Counted from the first letter of the stretch, positions 17,285 through 26,716 are shown. The stretch: DNA of 64,000 nt from an uncultured delta proteobacterium (GCA_903875445.1 CAIQWD010000013.1:1-64000), one strand, 5' to 3'. Numbers and translations are program-made. The notes: generated by a model from the sequence alone, not told the origin.

Positions 17285-18538
17285 TTAGAACTTCAGGGAC
17301 AAACGAACACCGCCTTCCGTGATGTTTTCAGGACCGACTGCATCGCCGGAGAACAGATAAGCAATTACCAGATCAGCAGTCAGATTGTCATAAATGCTAT
17401 AGGAGGCTACGCCATCAAGCTCCCAACCGAGTTCCTTGTCACCGGTCTTATCCCAGGACTGAGCAAGGGATGCGTACCAAACATCTCCAGTGAGTTTCAG
17501 TTTATCCATCGGCTTGAAGGTCACACCAACGTTAGCAGCCCAGATATTGGTGATATCGTCGGCAAGGGTTCCATGGGCAACGGGGTTATCAAAGATACCA
17601 TAACCCATGATCTCAGCCCAATAGTAGGAACTTCCGGTATTAGCGGAGGCGTATTTAGGTTGAAGACCCGGAATACCTACAAATTGGTTGTTCTTGGTTG
17701 GATCATCGCCGAATTTTTGACCGCTGGAGTAGAAGGCCTGACCATGGACAAGACCGGCATCGGCACCTACGGCACCGAGGTATGCGCTAGTGTCAACATT
17801 GTTGACTGTTCCGCCGTTGTAAATAGCAGTAGCCCAGGTAGTGACGCTCCCGAATTTCATATCGGCATCGGCACCAAGCCACCAGTAATTACCATCTTTT
17901 CCAGTAGCTGCAAAGTCCATGACTTGGTCAACAAAATAGGGAGTAACAGTTATAGCGTCGTTGATCTTAATAGCAGCCAAGGCCGCAAAAACATTTACAT
18001 TATTGGCATTAGGAAGCATACCGTCAGTAGTAACGACATCCTTATTGGCGGCATTGATCCACACCAACGGCACGGTAACATTGCCGAATTTACCGGTAAC
18101 CATTACGCCGGAGGCATCGTCATCGAAGAGGAAGCCACGGGCAAGAGTGAAGCCCTGGATACCGACCTTGGCGTTAACGACTGGACCTATGTTGAAATCG
18201 GCATAGGAGTTTTTAATCCTCCAGTTGCCCTTGCCATCGGCACCGATATCGCCACCGGCTCCGGTCCCTGAACCACCATTTGCATCGCCCCAACCGGTGT
18301 TAAACTCAAATTTATTGACGAATTTGAAATCATCGCTGAATTTGGCGGTATAGAACAGGCGAGTACGCGTATCAACATAAAATACGCTCGGGGTATTCGT
18401 GCCGGTTAAGATATTGTCCTGATAAGTAAAACGGGTACGCCAGTAACCACCAAACTCATTCTCTACTGCTGCTGAAGCGGTCGTTGCAATTCCGCCAGCG
18501 AGCATGAGACCTACAGCTGAAGCAATTATCTTCTTCAT
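17285..18538 (-). CDS. Outer-membrane porin-like beta-barrel protein
   Basis: The 417-residue product has a signal peptide (MKKIIASAVGLMLAGG..., cut after ASA near residue 24). Its body consists of alternating aromatic/hydrophobic strands, such as GGYWRTRFTYQDN and DTRTRLFYTAKFSDD. It ends VRLSLKF with the terminal Phe typical of outer-membrane barrels. It resembles the abundant porins of sulfate-reducing deltaproteobacteria, where it would allow passive diffusion; this is inferred from architecture. ATG at 18538 has AGGAGA nine bases upstream; an in-frame start at 18586 would bury the signal peptide. It stands alone between a palindrome upstream and its own terminator. Confidence 0.82.
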   Translation of the reverse strand: MKKIIASAVGLMLAGGIATTASAAVENEFGGYWRTRFTYQDNILTGTNTPSVFYVDTRTRLFYTAKFSDDFKFVNKFEFNTGWGDANGGSGTGAGGDIGADGKGNWRIKNSYADFNIGPVVNAKVGIQGFTLARGFLFDDDASGVMVTGKFGNVTVPLVWINAANKDVVTTDGMLPNANNVNVFAALAAIKINDAITVTPYFVDQVMDFAATGKDGNYWWLGADADMKFGSVTTWATAIYNGGTVNNVDTSAYLGAVGADAGLVHGQAFYSSGQKFGDDPTKNNQFVGIPGLQPKYASANTGSSYYWAEIMGYGIFDNPVAHGTLADDITNIWAANVGVTFKPMDKLKLTGDVWYASLAQSWDKTGDKELGWELDGVASYSIYDNLTADLVIAYLFSGDAVGPENITEGGVRLSLKF

Positions 18539-18721
18539 TTTTCTCTTTCTCCTGATTAGGTTTTCACCCCCCTTACGAGGAGCCACTTTCCCTTCACCCG
18601 GCTCAACAAGCTGACCACCAGCTGTTACCTTCCATTTCGCGGGAAGAAAACCGGCAAAGACACTATGCTATGCCTCTAACTTATACTTGGGAAAATTCTT
18701 TGTCAAGATTTTTTTACCTAT

Positions 18722-18741
18722 GGGTATAATTTTTTATACCC
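18722..18741. promoter_or_regulatory. Palindrome upstream of the porin gene
   Basis: GGGTATAA and TTATACCC form perfect 8-bp arms around TTTT, next to an overlapping TACC-TATG-GGTA. It lies between the end of the FG-GAP gene (18758) and the porin start (18538), both on the minus strand. It could be an operator in the porin promoter region or a weak terminator. The TACC/GGTA symmetry recalls CsoR-family operators, but the evidence is thin. Confidence 0.35.
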
Positions 18742-18757
18742 CGATAATGTGCTTTTT

Positions 18758-20500
18758 TTACTTCATTTTCCCGGAAGAAAACTCCAAATCATAGACTGTA
18801 AGTTGGGTTTCTCCCGTCCCCGGCAGAAGGCCGACGAAGGTGCCGCTTCGGGGAAGATGGCCGACATACAGGCCGACGGTCGTTTTCTTGTCATCTGTTT
18901 TGGCGATCTGTTCGGTTTCACCGAGTTTATTGCGTACCGAAAAACCAAAACCGGCAATGTATCCCTTGAAGGTTCCGGTTCGCCATGCCTCGTTCAAGGC
19001 GGAGCCATCCCAGGCCAGCCCGACAATCACCCCGTCGTTATATATCCGCATTTTTTGAGAAAAGCTCAAAGAGGACAGGGTGTTTTCATTAACAATAATC
19101 TCCTGGCGGCCGTCTTTACCTATATCTGCGACAACAAGCCTGCCCGGCACAAATATGAGTTCACGCTCAAAATCCTCATCTACCGTGAAATTTCTCCGAT
19201 CTTGTCTATTTACCGCCTCTCCTCTGCTCGGGCCGAGGTAGATCTGGCTTCCACCGAAAGTCCTTTTGCTCACCCACAACAATTCGTTGGCCCGGTTAAA
19301 GACTTTTATCCGCTCTTTCTTGTCAATTGCCACTATCTCCGGTGCTCCATCGCCATCAAGATCGGCGAACACAAAGTCAAAGAGATTGACCCCGTCCGGC
19401 AGGGCGAGTCGTTCGCCTTGAGTGGGGAGTGCCCCGACGTGCAAATCAAGCAGATAGACACCGGCTTTTACCAGCTGGGTCTTTTCCGTTCCCCTCTGTT
19501 GCCCGGCAAGACGCCACCCCTTACCGGGAATTTGGACAGGTCGAATATACCAGGGAATATTTTCAGTTATAATGCGAAAACCTTTCTCCTTATCCCACCC
19601 GACGATAAGGGATGAGATATTCAGACCCTCGGTTGCGCTGATAAATATCTCCATGCGTCCCTTGTTGTCGAGATCCGCCATATTAACCGCATGGCATTCG
19701 AGAGCCGCCGGCAGGCTTGCCGTTGCAATCTTGTTGATCTTCTTCCCCTCGACCTTATATAGCTCAAGGGTGTTGCCGATTAATACAACCATCTCGTCGC
19801 CCCCATCGCCATCGACATCACCCACCGCAAGAGCTCGTATTTCCCGTGAAAGTGTAAGGCTCTTTTTCCCTTCTTTGGCTGTTACCTGCACAGTGCTCCC
19901 GACCGCACCCGTTACAGCGCCGGTATTTACCCTTTTTTTGTAGGCGGCCTCTGGATGAGCAGTGACAAAACCGGAAGTACCACTTCTCTCACCTTCGGTC
20001 TTCACCACCCCAGGATCGACGGCTTCGTGGCCGAAGGCAGACTGGGTAATTTCCCTCGATAGCTGCTCGACATCGGCTAGCATGTTGTCAGGATTCTTGA
20101 CAACCGCCTCGAAACGCAAGGGTTCCTTGTCTTTTGCAAAAGGATAAAGAACGATCTGGATATTCAGGCCGGTCTTGAGCTTATACAAAGACCCGGTAAC
20201 AAGATAATCGGCCACCGCCGTTTCCGATCCTCCGGGACCAGTCGTTTGTTTGTTTTTCAAAGAATTCAGCTCTTTTTCACTGAAGTTCCGATCCAACACT
20301 GCCACCCGATCCCCCACCGACAGGCGACTGACAAGCATACTCTGTATACCGTCGCGCAGGTAGGCGTAGTTGCCGGCCGAGCTTATATCAAATGTGGAAA
20401 ATACAAGTCGATACTTGTCATTACCGCCCTTGCCATATACCGCTGCCGAACAGAGCATAAAAAAGCAAAGAAAAACCAGCACCATCCCTTTATTTCTCAT
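18758..20500 (-). CDS. Exported FG-GAP/VCBS repeat protein
   Basis: The 580-residue protein has a signal peptide (residues 1-22). Its N-terminal part (about 28-150) includes DKYRLVFSTFDISSAGNYAYLRDGI..., resembling periplasmic proteins that compute a TolB/CsgG-like name-dependent fold. A beta-propeller-like region follows with FG-GAP calcium-binding loops (DVDGDGGDEMVV, DLDNKGRMEIF, DLDGDGAPEIVA, DIGKDGRQEIIV). Such repeats normally bind calcium and mediate protein or glycan contacts. The function is not known. It ends 220 bases before the porin on the same strand, but an intervening palindrome makes co-transcription uncertain. Confidence 0.75.
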   Translation of the reverse strand: MRNKGMVLVFLCFFMLCSAAVYGKGGNDKYRLVFSTFDISSAGNYAYLRDGIQSMLVSRLSVGDRVAVLDRNFSEKELNSLKNKQTTGPGGSETAVADYLVTGSLYKLKTGLNIQIVLYPFAKDKEPLRFEAVVKNPDNMLADVEQLSREITQSAFGHEAVDPGVVKTEGERSGTSGFVTAHPEAAYKKRVNTGAVTGAVGSTVQVTAKEGKKSLTLSREIRALAVGDVDGDGGDEMVVLIGNTLELYKVEGKKINKIATASLPAALECHAVNMADLDNKGRMEIFISATEGLNISSLIVGWDKEKGFRIITENIPWYIRPVQIPGKGWRLAGQQRGTEKTQLVKAGVYLLDLHVGALPTQGERLALPDGVNLFDFVFADLDGDGAPEIVAIDKKERIKVFNRANELLWVSKRTFGGSQIYLGPSRGEAVNRQDRRNFTVDEDFERELIFVPGRLVVADIGKDGRQEIIVNENTLSSLSFSQKMRIYNDGVIVGLAWDGSALNEAWRTGTFKGYIAGFGFSVRNKLGETEQIAKTDDKKTTVGLYVGHLPRSGTFVGLLPGTGETQLTVYDLEFSSGKMK

Positions 20501-20748
20501 AACATCTCCCAGTAATATTCGCTTACAATCATCTTAGGGTAGTCAGTCTAGCCGCACAATTAACTTGCTCCTAAGGTTAAAAAGCTGTTTATATCGCAAA
20601 TCTTTGGCACAAGCAAGCCATGTCTCAGACCTGTGATGTCGCGTAGCTCCCCTCCTTGCTCGCCACTTTTTTTGCCATCTCGGGTTCATCCGCCATCCTC
20701 GGCAAGCAAAATCTTGAGCAAGAATATTTCCCAACAAGCACTTTTTTC

Positions 20749-20777
20749 TTGACTTTACGCCACCTGAGATGAATTAT
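20749..20777 (+). promoter_or_regulatory. Possible sigma-70-type promoter
   Basis: TTGACT (20749-20754), 17 bases, then AATTAT (20772-20777) lies 90 bases upstream of the beta-barrel gene at 20868. The match is moderate. The rest of the 367-base gap 20501-20867 holds nothing else I can support. Confidence 0.35.
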
Positions 20778-20867
20778 ATATATTAGTACAGTTTTTTGAA
20801 CTTTGCCCTCCAAAGGATCCGGAAACGCAGGCAAGGTTCTTGATACATACCTTCAAGCTGATTAAAA

Positions 20868-21419
20868 ATGAAGACGTTTGCGCTTTCCATCCTGGCAATT
20901 TCACTGTTATTCTGCCAAAATTCCCCCGCCTACGCCGACGGGCAAACCATCCTCAGCGCCTATCAAGTAACCTCCTATAATCTTGGTGCCATTTTGGATA
21001 ACCAAGGTGGCGACACTTCCCGTTATTTAACGGATTTTAAGCCGCTCATGATCACCAGCACCGCCTCCGACATTCTTAATAGTGAGCATATCGGCAAGGT
21101 TTCTCTGGGCGAAGCGATAACACCCACTTCGAATGCCAGCGGCGTTGCCCTTTCTGCCACATTCGATGCTTCTCAGAAAATCTCCCTTCAGGGGGCCTTC
21201 GGCGTTACTCGCAATCTGTCGACCTCCGATTTGCGTAAATATGTGAACGAATCAAGCTGGGAAGCCAACCTCGGAGTGATCTATAAATTGCTCAATAATC
21301 TTTCATACGAGTTACATTTCGGCTACATGGATACCGGCACTCTCTTTCATGACCGGAGCAGCTACACTAATGTCGAAAGTATTATCATGATCAGCAACCA
21401 GTTGACCATGAGTTTCTAA
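20868..21419 (+). CDS. Putative outer-membrane beta-barrel protein
   Basis: This 183-residue protein has a signal peptide ending SPAYA (about residue 23) and alternating strands such as GVALSATFDASQKISLQGAFGV and LSYELHFGYMDTG. It ends in LTMSF with terminal Phe, the usual mark of outer-membrane barrel assembly. No enzyme motif is visible and I do not recognise the family. About eight strands would fit its length. The gene is convergent with the UDG gene, 39 bases away. Confidence 0.6.
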   Translation: MKTFALSILAISLLFCQNSPAYADGQTILSAYQVTSYNLGAILDNQGGDTSRYLTDFKPLMITSTASDILNSEHIGKVSLGEAITPTSNASGVALSATFDASQKISLQGAFGVTRNLSTSDLRKYVNESSWEANLGVIYKLLNNLSYELHFGYMDTGTLFHDRSSYTNVESIIMISNQLTMSF

Positions 21420-21458
21420 TTTAAGATTTTTCCTTCGTTACTCCTTCACACCTTGCTC

Positions 21459-22253
21459 TCAGTCACTCTTTTGTTGCAGCTCTCTGACGAGCAGCTGCAA
21501 ATCTGCCCATGTTGCCGTTTTCATTTCTGAATTCTGCAATAAGTAAGTGGGGTGATAGGTGGCGATAACCGGGATTTTCAGATCCTTGCTCACCTCGTAT
21601 TCATGGAGTCGCCCCCGCAGACGCGATAACGGCATGGACTTTTCCAGGATTGCACGGGCGGCAACCATGCCCATGGTGCAAATGATTTCCGGCATTACTA
21701 CCATTATCTGGCGGCGTAAAAACGAGACGCAGCTCTGCACATGGGTTGCCTGGGGTTGGCAAGTGGCAGGAACGGCACATTTAATGACATTGGTGATGAA
21801 CACCGAGTTGAGCGGTAGTTGAATGGCAGTAAGCATCCTGGCAAGCATCAGATCCTGCTCGACGCCAAAAAGCTGACCTGGTGGCAGCTGCCCGTGTTCG
21901 TCGGCCGCCAGCCAGTCTCCGACAAGCAACAGGCGAACCTTCTCGGAACCTCGGCCGGCTACAGGATAAAGACGCTGCTTATGGAGTTCGCAGGCGTGAC
22001 AGACAGCCACCTCCTCGGCAATATCGGCAAGGCGCAGCGGTGATTTTTCAGCCGGCTTGGCCCCTCGCCCGTAAGAAGCCTGCCCATGACTCGGCGTCTC
22101 TTTCTGGATCACCGTCCCTTGCACTGTCGTAGGAAACGGCTGCAAGCGGAGAAAGGTCTCACTCTCAATACCCTTCGGATAACTGTCGATCCCGGTTGCC
22201 TGATGGTAGCGGAGCAAGGATCTGACCCCGGCAAGAAAACCGTATTTATCCAT
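21459..22253 (-). CDS. Family-4-like uracil-DNA glycosylase with altered motif A
   Basis: The 264-residue protein keeps the four iron-sulfur cysteines of family 4 UDGs with normal spacing: C85, C88, C159 and C175. It also has FITNVIKC and the TYHPTYLL motif (about 231-238). Motif A, normally GEAPG, reads GDWLA (112-116), so the usual Glu is Asp and the following residues differ. An N-terminal extension of about 80 residues without family similarity precedes the first cysteine pair. It probably removes uracil or related bases from DNA, but the changed motif leaves activity open. Confidence 0.8.
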   Translation of the reverse strand: MDKYGFLAGVRSLLRYHQATGIDSYPKGIESETFLRLQPFPTTVQGTVIQKETPSHGQASYGRGAKPAEKSPLRLADIAEEVAVCHACELHKQRLYPVAGRGSEKVRLLLVGDWLAADEHGQLPPGQLFGVEQDLMLARMLTAIQLPLNSVFITNVIKCAVPATCQPQATHVQSCVSFLRRQIMVVMPEIICTMGMVAARAILEKSMPLSRLRGRLHEYEVSKDLKIPVIATYHPTYLLQNSEMKTATWADLQLLVRELQQKSD

Positions 22254-22284
22254 GATTACTGCTGCGGACTTCTTTTACCAGCAT

Positions 22285-22788
22285 TTAATTGAAGGGGAAG
22301 TGGTGAATTTCCCACTGCCCACCATCGCTCAGTGGATTGGTTTGGAACTCGCCATAATAATGGAAGGCAAAGGCCTTGCTGCCGGGAGGTCGGACTCGGG
22401 ACATTTTGAGCGGCAGACTGTCCGGTGCAGCACCAAAGGTATTTATCACCGGGGTAATATCGACCGTTTCGATAACCTTTCCGGCATCGTCAAGATAGCT
22501 CAAGTACAAAAAGAACTTGGCAATTTTCGGGAAGGAATCGCTAAGACTCCGGTCAAAGACGATTTTACCGCTCAGAGTGCAGATATCGTCTTTTTGGGTA
22601 AGAGAATAGACGATGCGCAGATCCCCGGTTTCAAAAGTCCCGGCGGGTATATCGGCCAGGTTGATGCGGGCCTCTTTCCGGGCGACAGCGCCTATCTCCG
22701 GCTTAAGAAAATTGGCGCACCCGGATGACAACAAAAGTCCCAGACACATCATCATGGTACATATTCTTACTGCGGTCTGTTGTGACAT
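22285..22788 (-). CDS. Putative lipoprotein of unknown function
   Basis: The 167-residue product has a lipoprotein signal: a hydrophobic run (MMMCLGLLL) and lipobox SSGC, with Cys about residue 24. The mature part reads as beta-sandwich-like and contains a Tyr/Phe-rich C-terminus. I do not recognise the family. ATG at 22788 has AGAGG upstream; the longer frame would need TTG at 22809. Its end lies 31 bases before the UDG start, so the two may be co-transcribed. Confidence 0.65.
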   Translation of the reverse strand: MSQQTAVRICTMMMCLGLLLSSGCANFLKPEIGAVARKEARINLADIPAGTFETGDLRIVYSLTQKDDICTLSGKIVFDRSLSDSFPKIAKFFLYLSYLDDAGKVIETVDITPVINTFGAAPDSLPLKMSRVRPPGSKAFAFHYYGEFQTNPLSDGGQWEIHHFPFN

Positions 22789-23023
22789 AGTAATAAACCT
22801 CTTGGTCAAATGATCTTTGCTTATTTATCAACAAAATAGAAACAGTCGCCTGCTGCCCTGTTATAATAATCATGAGTGGCAAAATGTAACAAGGTTTTCC
22901 GACGATGTCGGAGGAAAATCACAGCCGTTTTTCGCAAGATCTGGTATTTTTGCAACCAATGTGCAATACCTGCTTCCTTCCCCGCGGGTCAAAAACCAAG
23001 GGCTCTTCCAAGGAGAATTTCCG

Positions 23024-23239
23024 ATGCCGATTTACGAATATAAATGCTCTGCATGCGGCCACATTTTTGAGATCCTGACAACCTCATCCAGCAATAAAGA
23101 GGAGGTCTTGCAGTGCCGCAACTGCCAAAGCGCCAAAGTCAACAAAATCCTCTCGGTCGGCAGCCTGAGACGAGGTTCCGGCAAAACACTGCCGGTCGCC
23201 GCACCGGCAGGCTGCGGCAAAAAATCCGGTTTTTCCTGA
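23024..23239 (+). CDS. FmdB-family zinc ribbon protein
   Basis: This 71-residue protein starts MPIYEYKCSACGHIFE and has a second cysteine pair CRNC, giving the CxxC-CxxC zinc ribbon of the FmdB/CxxC_CxxC_SSSS family. The tail is Gly/Ala/Lys-rich with one more Cys. The family was first noted near formamidase genes; its role is regulatory or unknown. AGGAGA precedes the ATG by seven bases. It is convergent with ftsB. Confidence 0.88.
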   Translation: MPIYEYKCSACGHIFEILTTSSSNKEEVLQCRNCQSAKVNKILSVGSLRRGSGKTLPVAAPAGCGKKSGFS

Positions 23240-23281
23240 GCTGCCTGAGCACGAGGCTCGGTCGGAGCCCGCAGCAGAGAT

Positions 23282-23629
23282 CTACTTTTCCTTGGCCGAT
23301 TTTTTTGGTGCAAATTCAAATACACGTTCGTTTTTCTTAAGGAGGCTGTAGTCCCGCCTGGCGATCTCCTCAAGATGGGCAGGATCATTCTGCAATCTAT
23401 CGATTTCTTTTTGCAGACGGCTATTTTCCGCTTCAAGCTCAACATTTTGTTGCTGCAGATTTTTGAGTTCCGAACGTTTTCGCCAAATGGCCAAGAGACC
23501 CGATCCGGGAGAAAGAATAACCCATAACAAGGCCAGCACCACAAGAGAAATACCGATTTTATAATAGCGGCTTTTCTGGATGGGGGAAAGTTTCTGCTTT
23601 GGCCTTGGCTTCTTCCTTGTAAACGACAT
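23282..23629 (-). CDS. ftsB: Septum formation initiator, FtsB/DivIC family
   Basis: The 115-residue protein has a basic cytoplasmic N-terminus, one membrane segment (about 27-45) and a periplasmic coiled coil (about 50-85). After it comes the conserved HLEEIARRDYSLLKKNERVFEF block. This is the FtsB/DivIC plan: a divisome component that works with FtsL and FtsQ. The gene diverges from the DUF523 gene with an 18-base gap. The symbol is given for the family; orthology with E. coli ftsB is likely but not certain. Confidence 0.82.
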   Translation of the reverse strand: MSFTRKKPRPKQKLSPIQKSRYYKIGISLVVLALLWVILSPGSGLLAIWRKRSELKNLQQQNVELEAENSRLQKEIDRLQNDPAHLEEIARRDYSLLKKNERVFEFAPKKSAKEK

Positions 23630-23647
23630 ATCTATCCTTTATTAACG

Positions 23648-24064
23648 ATGCCGAACGCACTTCCCATCTATCTAGTCAGCGCCTGTCTGGTCGGCCTTTG
23701 TACTCGCTACGACGGCAAAACCCGCAAAAATCCCGATTGTATCGGCAAACTTGAAAAGGCCATTTGGATCCCGGTCTGCCCGGAGCAACTGGGTGGCCTG
23801 CCAACTCCACGGGAGGCGGCCGACATCGCCGGAGGTGACGGAGCCGATGTCCTGGCCGGAACGGCGAAGGTGCTGACAAAATCGGGCGCCGATCTCACCA
23901 GCCACTTCATCCGAGGCGCCGAGCAGGTACTGCACCTGGCCCGCTCGCAGAATGTCCAAGCCGTCTACCTCAAGGCGCGAAGCCCGTCCTGTGCCGTCAA
24001 CGGCAAGATCGGCGTTACCGCGGCAATACTTCGGGCAGCCGGCTTTCAACTCGCCGAATTCTAA
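23648..24064 (+). CDS. DUF523 (YbbK-like) protein
   Basis: The 138-residue protein has the DUF523 signatures SACLVGLCTRYDGK, CPEQLGGLPTPR, GGDGADVL and ARSPSCAVNG. The usual YDGxFxG segment after SPSC is shortened. The conserved cysteines suggest metal or iron-sulfur binding. Some members act as 2-thiouracil desulfurases or 2-thiouridine enzymes, but the role here is not established. It is a single gene between divergent ftsB and convergent tatC. Confidence 0.82.
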   Translation: MPNALPIYLVSACLVGLCTRYDGKTRKNPDCIGKLEKAIWIPVCPEQLGGLPTPREAADIAGGDGADVLAGTAKVLTKSGADLTSHFIRGAEQVLHLARSQNVQAVYLKARSPSCAVNGKIGVTAAILRAAGFQLAEF

Positions 24065-24074
24065 AATGCTTTTG

Positions 24075-24776
24075 TTATTCTTTGCCTATCCCCAGCACCC
24101 GCAGGATGATAATCCCCGATTCGTACAGGAGATATAAGGGCACGCCCATAAGTGCCATATTGACGACATCCGGGGTCGGCGTCAGTACCGCGGCAATGAT
24201 GGCGATTATCAGGATGGCATAGCGGCGGTTTTTTTCATAAAATCGCCTTTTAAACACCCCTACCCTGGCCAGAAATACCATAAAAATAGGTAACTCGAAG
24301 ATAATTCCAAAGCCAAAGATGAAGATGGTAATAAAACTGACAAACTGAGTGACGGAAATAACCGGTTTCAGCTCCTCGGAACCGTAACCGAGAAGAAATT
24401 GGATACCAAACGGCAAGGTGATAAAATAGCAAAAAGCCGTTCCGGATAAAAAAAGCAGGCAGGTGAAAAAGATAAAGAAAAATAATTGCCCTCGGGAAAG
24501 GTGAAAAGGTTTGCCCAAGGCTCGCCACAGGACAATGGTAAACCAAGGCATCAGAACGTAGAGGGCGGCAAAAAAAGCCAGGGTCACATGGGCGAGAAAC
24601 GGGGCGGACACGGTAAAAAAATAGAGTTTGGTGTCGAGATGGTGCTGCACAAACTGCAGGAGCTGAGGCGCCAGGAAAAAAATCGCAAGCGTTGCCAGAC
24701 CAAGAGACAATCCCAGGTTGCGTATGGATTTTCGTAACTCGGAGATAAAGGAGATGATTTTTTGATGGTTGGCCAT
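24075..24776 (-). CDS. tatC: Sec-independent protein translocase TatC
   Basis: The 233-residue membrane protein has six predicted segments and TatC landmarks: a short N-terminal ELRKSIRNL (usually HLxELRxR), APFLAHVTLAFFAAL, and the GFGIIFELPIFMVFLARVGV helix containing the conserved FExP. It recognises twin-arginine signals with TatB and forms the translocation complex. No tatA or tatB is visible here. The N-terminal His-Leu-Glu-Glu-Leu is less conserved (SFISELRKS). Confidence 0.9.
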   Translation of the reverse strand: MANHQKIISFISELRKSIRNLGLSLGLATLAIFFLAPQLLQFVQHHLDTKLYFFTVSAPFLAHVTLAFFAALYVLMPWFTIVLWRALGKPFHLSRGQLFFFIFFTCLLFLSGTAFCYFITLPFGIQFLLGYGSEELKPVISVTQFVSFITIFIFGFGIIFELPIFMVFLARVGVFKRRFYEKNRRYAILIIAIIAAVLTPTPDVVNMALMGVPLYLLYESGIIILRVLGIGKE

Positions 24777-24961
24777 AGGGGGATGTCAGGGTACAAGGTT
24801 ACGTCGCTGTGCAGCGACCATGCTTCTCAATATCAAATCTGCCCGACAGGGTAGCAGAAGGATGATAAAAAAGCAATTTGATAGAAGTTGCTTTCCCCAA
24901 TCGGTCATGCTAAACAATATACAGACGTTTTTAACCTCTCAAATCAAACAGATAAAATATT

Positions 24962-26239
24962 ATGCTGGAACTCCGATTCATACGCGAAAACCTCGATCTG
25001 GTGAAAGAGAAATCGATCCGCCGCGGCATGGCGACCACCCTGCTCGACCAATTTGCCGCCATCGATAAAGAAAGGCTGGTCATCCTCGCCGAAGTGGAAG
25101 GACTGAAAAACAAACGCAACACCGTCTCCGAGGACATTGCCCAGCTGAAAAAAGGGTCCGTGGGCGACCAGCAAAAGGTCGAGCCGCTGATCCTGGAGAT
25201 GCGCGACACCAACCAGCGCATCAAGGAACTCGACGGCGAATTGACCAAGGTCGAGGATGGCTTACAAAAAATCGTCATGAATATCCCCAACCTCTGCCAT
25301 GACAGTGTCCCGGTGGGGCAGAACGACACGGACAACTTGGAGGTCAGGAAATGGGGTGAAAAACCGACTTTTGCCTTTCAGGCAAAAACCCACTGGGAAC
25401 TCGGCGAAGGGCTGAATATCATTGATTTCGAGAGGGCGGCCAAGCTCTCGGGTGCTCGTTTTGCCCTGCTGAAAGGCTTTGCCTCCAGGCTTGAAAGGGC
25501 GCTCATCAATTTCATGCTCGACCTGCACACCCAGCGACACGGCTACACCGAAATCCTGCCGCCGTTTCTCGTCAACACCCCGACCATGACGGCAACCGGA
25601 CAACTACCCAAGTTTGCCGATGATCTTTTCAAAATAGAGGGCTGGGATCTCTTCCTCATCCCCACCGCCGAAGTGCCGGTAACCAATATCCACCGCGACG
25701 AGACCCTGAGCGAATCGGACCTGCCGATCAAATACACCGCCTACACCCCCTGTTTCCGGTCGGAAGCGGGCAGCCATGGCCGAGACACCCGGGGACTGAT
25801 CAGGCAGCACCAATTCGACAAGGTCGAGCTGGTAAAATTCACCACCCCGGAGACCTCGGAGCAGGAACTGGAGGCCTTGCTGGCCGATGCCGAAGCAGTT
25901 CTCAGGCTTCTCGGACTGCACTACCGGGTAGTCGCGCTGTGCACCGGCGATCTCGGTTTTTCCGCCACTAAGACCTATGACATCGAGGTCTGGCTGCCGG
26001 GCCAGAATACCTACCGGGAGATATCCTCCTGCTCCAACTTCCTCGATTTCCAAGCCCGGCGCGGCGGCATCAGATATCGTCCGGAAGGCCAGAAAAAGAG
26101 TAAACTGGTGCACACCTTGAATGGCTCAGGCCTGGCGGTCGGCCGAACGTTGCTGGCAATTCTTGAGAACTACCAGCAGGAAGACGGCACCATCCGCCTG
26201 CCGGAGGTGCTTCAGCCCTATTTCGAAAACCGTTTTTAA
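24962..26239 (+). CDS. serS: Seryl-tRNA synthetase
   Basis: The 425-residue class II synthetase has the N-terminal long coiled-coil arm (about 30-100, alternating Lys/Glu) that binds tRNA(Ser). Its catalytic motifs follow: TAEVP with VTNIHRDE, motif 2 [27 protein letters not shown], and motif 3 [19 protein letters not shown]. Length and order are standard. It is transcribed alone; the 185-base upstream region shows a small GTCGCTG-TG-CAGCGAC hairpin (24803-24818) and no T-box-like structure. Confidence 0.97.
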   Translation: MLELRFIRENLDLVKEKSIRRGMATTLLDQFAAIDKERLVILAEVEGLKNKRNTVSEDIAQLKKGSVGDQQKVEPLILEMRDTNQRIKELDGELTKVEDGLQKIVMNIPNLCHDSVPVGQNDTDNLEVRKWGEKPTFAFQAKTHWELGEGLNIIDFERAAKLSGARFALLKGFASRLERALINFMLDLHTQRHGYTEILPPFLVNTPTMTATGQLPKFADDLFKIEGWDLFLIPTAEVPVTNIHRDETLSESDLPIKYTAYTPCFRSEAGSHGRDTRGLIRQHQFDKVELVKFTTPETSEQELEALLADAEAVLRLLGLHYRVVALCTGDLGFSATKTYDIEVWLPGQNTYREISSCSNFLDFQARRGGIRYRPEGQKKSKLVHTLNGSGLAVGRTLLAILENYQQEDGTIRLPEVLQPYFENRF

Positions 26240-26251
26240 CAGCCATTCAGC

Positions 26252-26288
26252 ACATTCGGCAGGGCAAACAAGCCTCCCTGCCGAATGT
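26252..26288 (+). terminator. Hairpin after serS
   Basis: ACATTCGGCAGGG and CCCTGCCGAATGT form a perfect 13-bp stem with an 11-base loop just after the serS stop. No T-run follows, so it may end transcription with Rho or protect the 3' end rather than act alone. Confidence 0.5.
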
Positions 26289-26612
26289 CTCCATTGCTCT
26301 GTCGCTGAAAAAATCGTTTTACTCAAACCGCTCAAGTAACTTTGTTGCAGGAATCTAAAATCTTGCAAGATAACCGTATTTATGCTACGGAAAAAGAAAT
26401 CGCAGTGCGTTTTTATACTTGGTTGTAAATTTTTCATCAGAGGGATCGTTTCCATCTGAGCCAAGGACCGCTCCCCAAAAAATCTACCTGTTGTGCGCGA
26501 TGACTCGTCAGTGAGGGAAAAGCCCCTTCCGGGTGACTGCGCCTCGTCCCGTTCGTCGGGGGAAGTCTTTCCTCCAGTTTTTTTTGTTCCAGCCCCCCAC
26601 AAAGGGGGATAA

Positions 26613-26664
26613 GTACCTTCACGGAATTCTTTCTTAAAACACAAGAAAGAAACTCCTAAGGTAC
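26613..26664. repeat. Long imperfect inverted repeat upstream of a sensor gene
   Basis: GTACCTT (26613-26619) pairs with AAGGTAC (26658-26664), and TTCTTTCTT (26627-26635) pairs with AAGAAAGAA (26643-26651) inside. It can form a cruciform or RNA hairpin 52 bases before the GTG at 26717. The rest of 26289-26716 is G/C-hairpin-rich but I can assign nothing to it. Confidence 0.55.
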
Positions 26665-26716
26665 TAAAAGGTCAGGGCTGCTAAGGTTTCGAAAATTTAA
26701 CCTGTGGTGACCGTAA

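Noticed and set aside
20605-20640. TGGCAC-like possible second sigma-54 promoter
   Set aside because: No TTGC at the -12 distance on either strand.
26480-26580. Possible hammerhead ribozyme on the minus strand (CTGACGA segment)
   Set aside because: The required GAAA after stem II and a matching cleavage triplet were not found.
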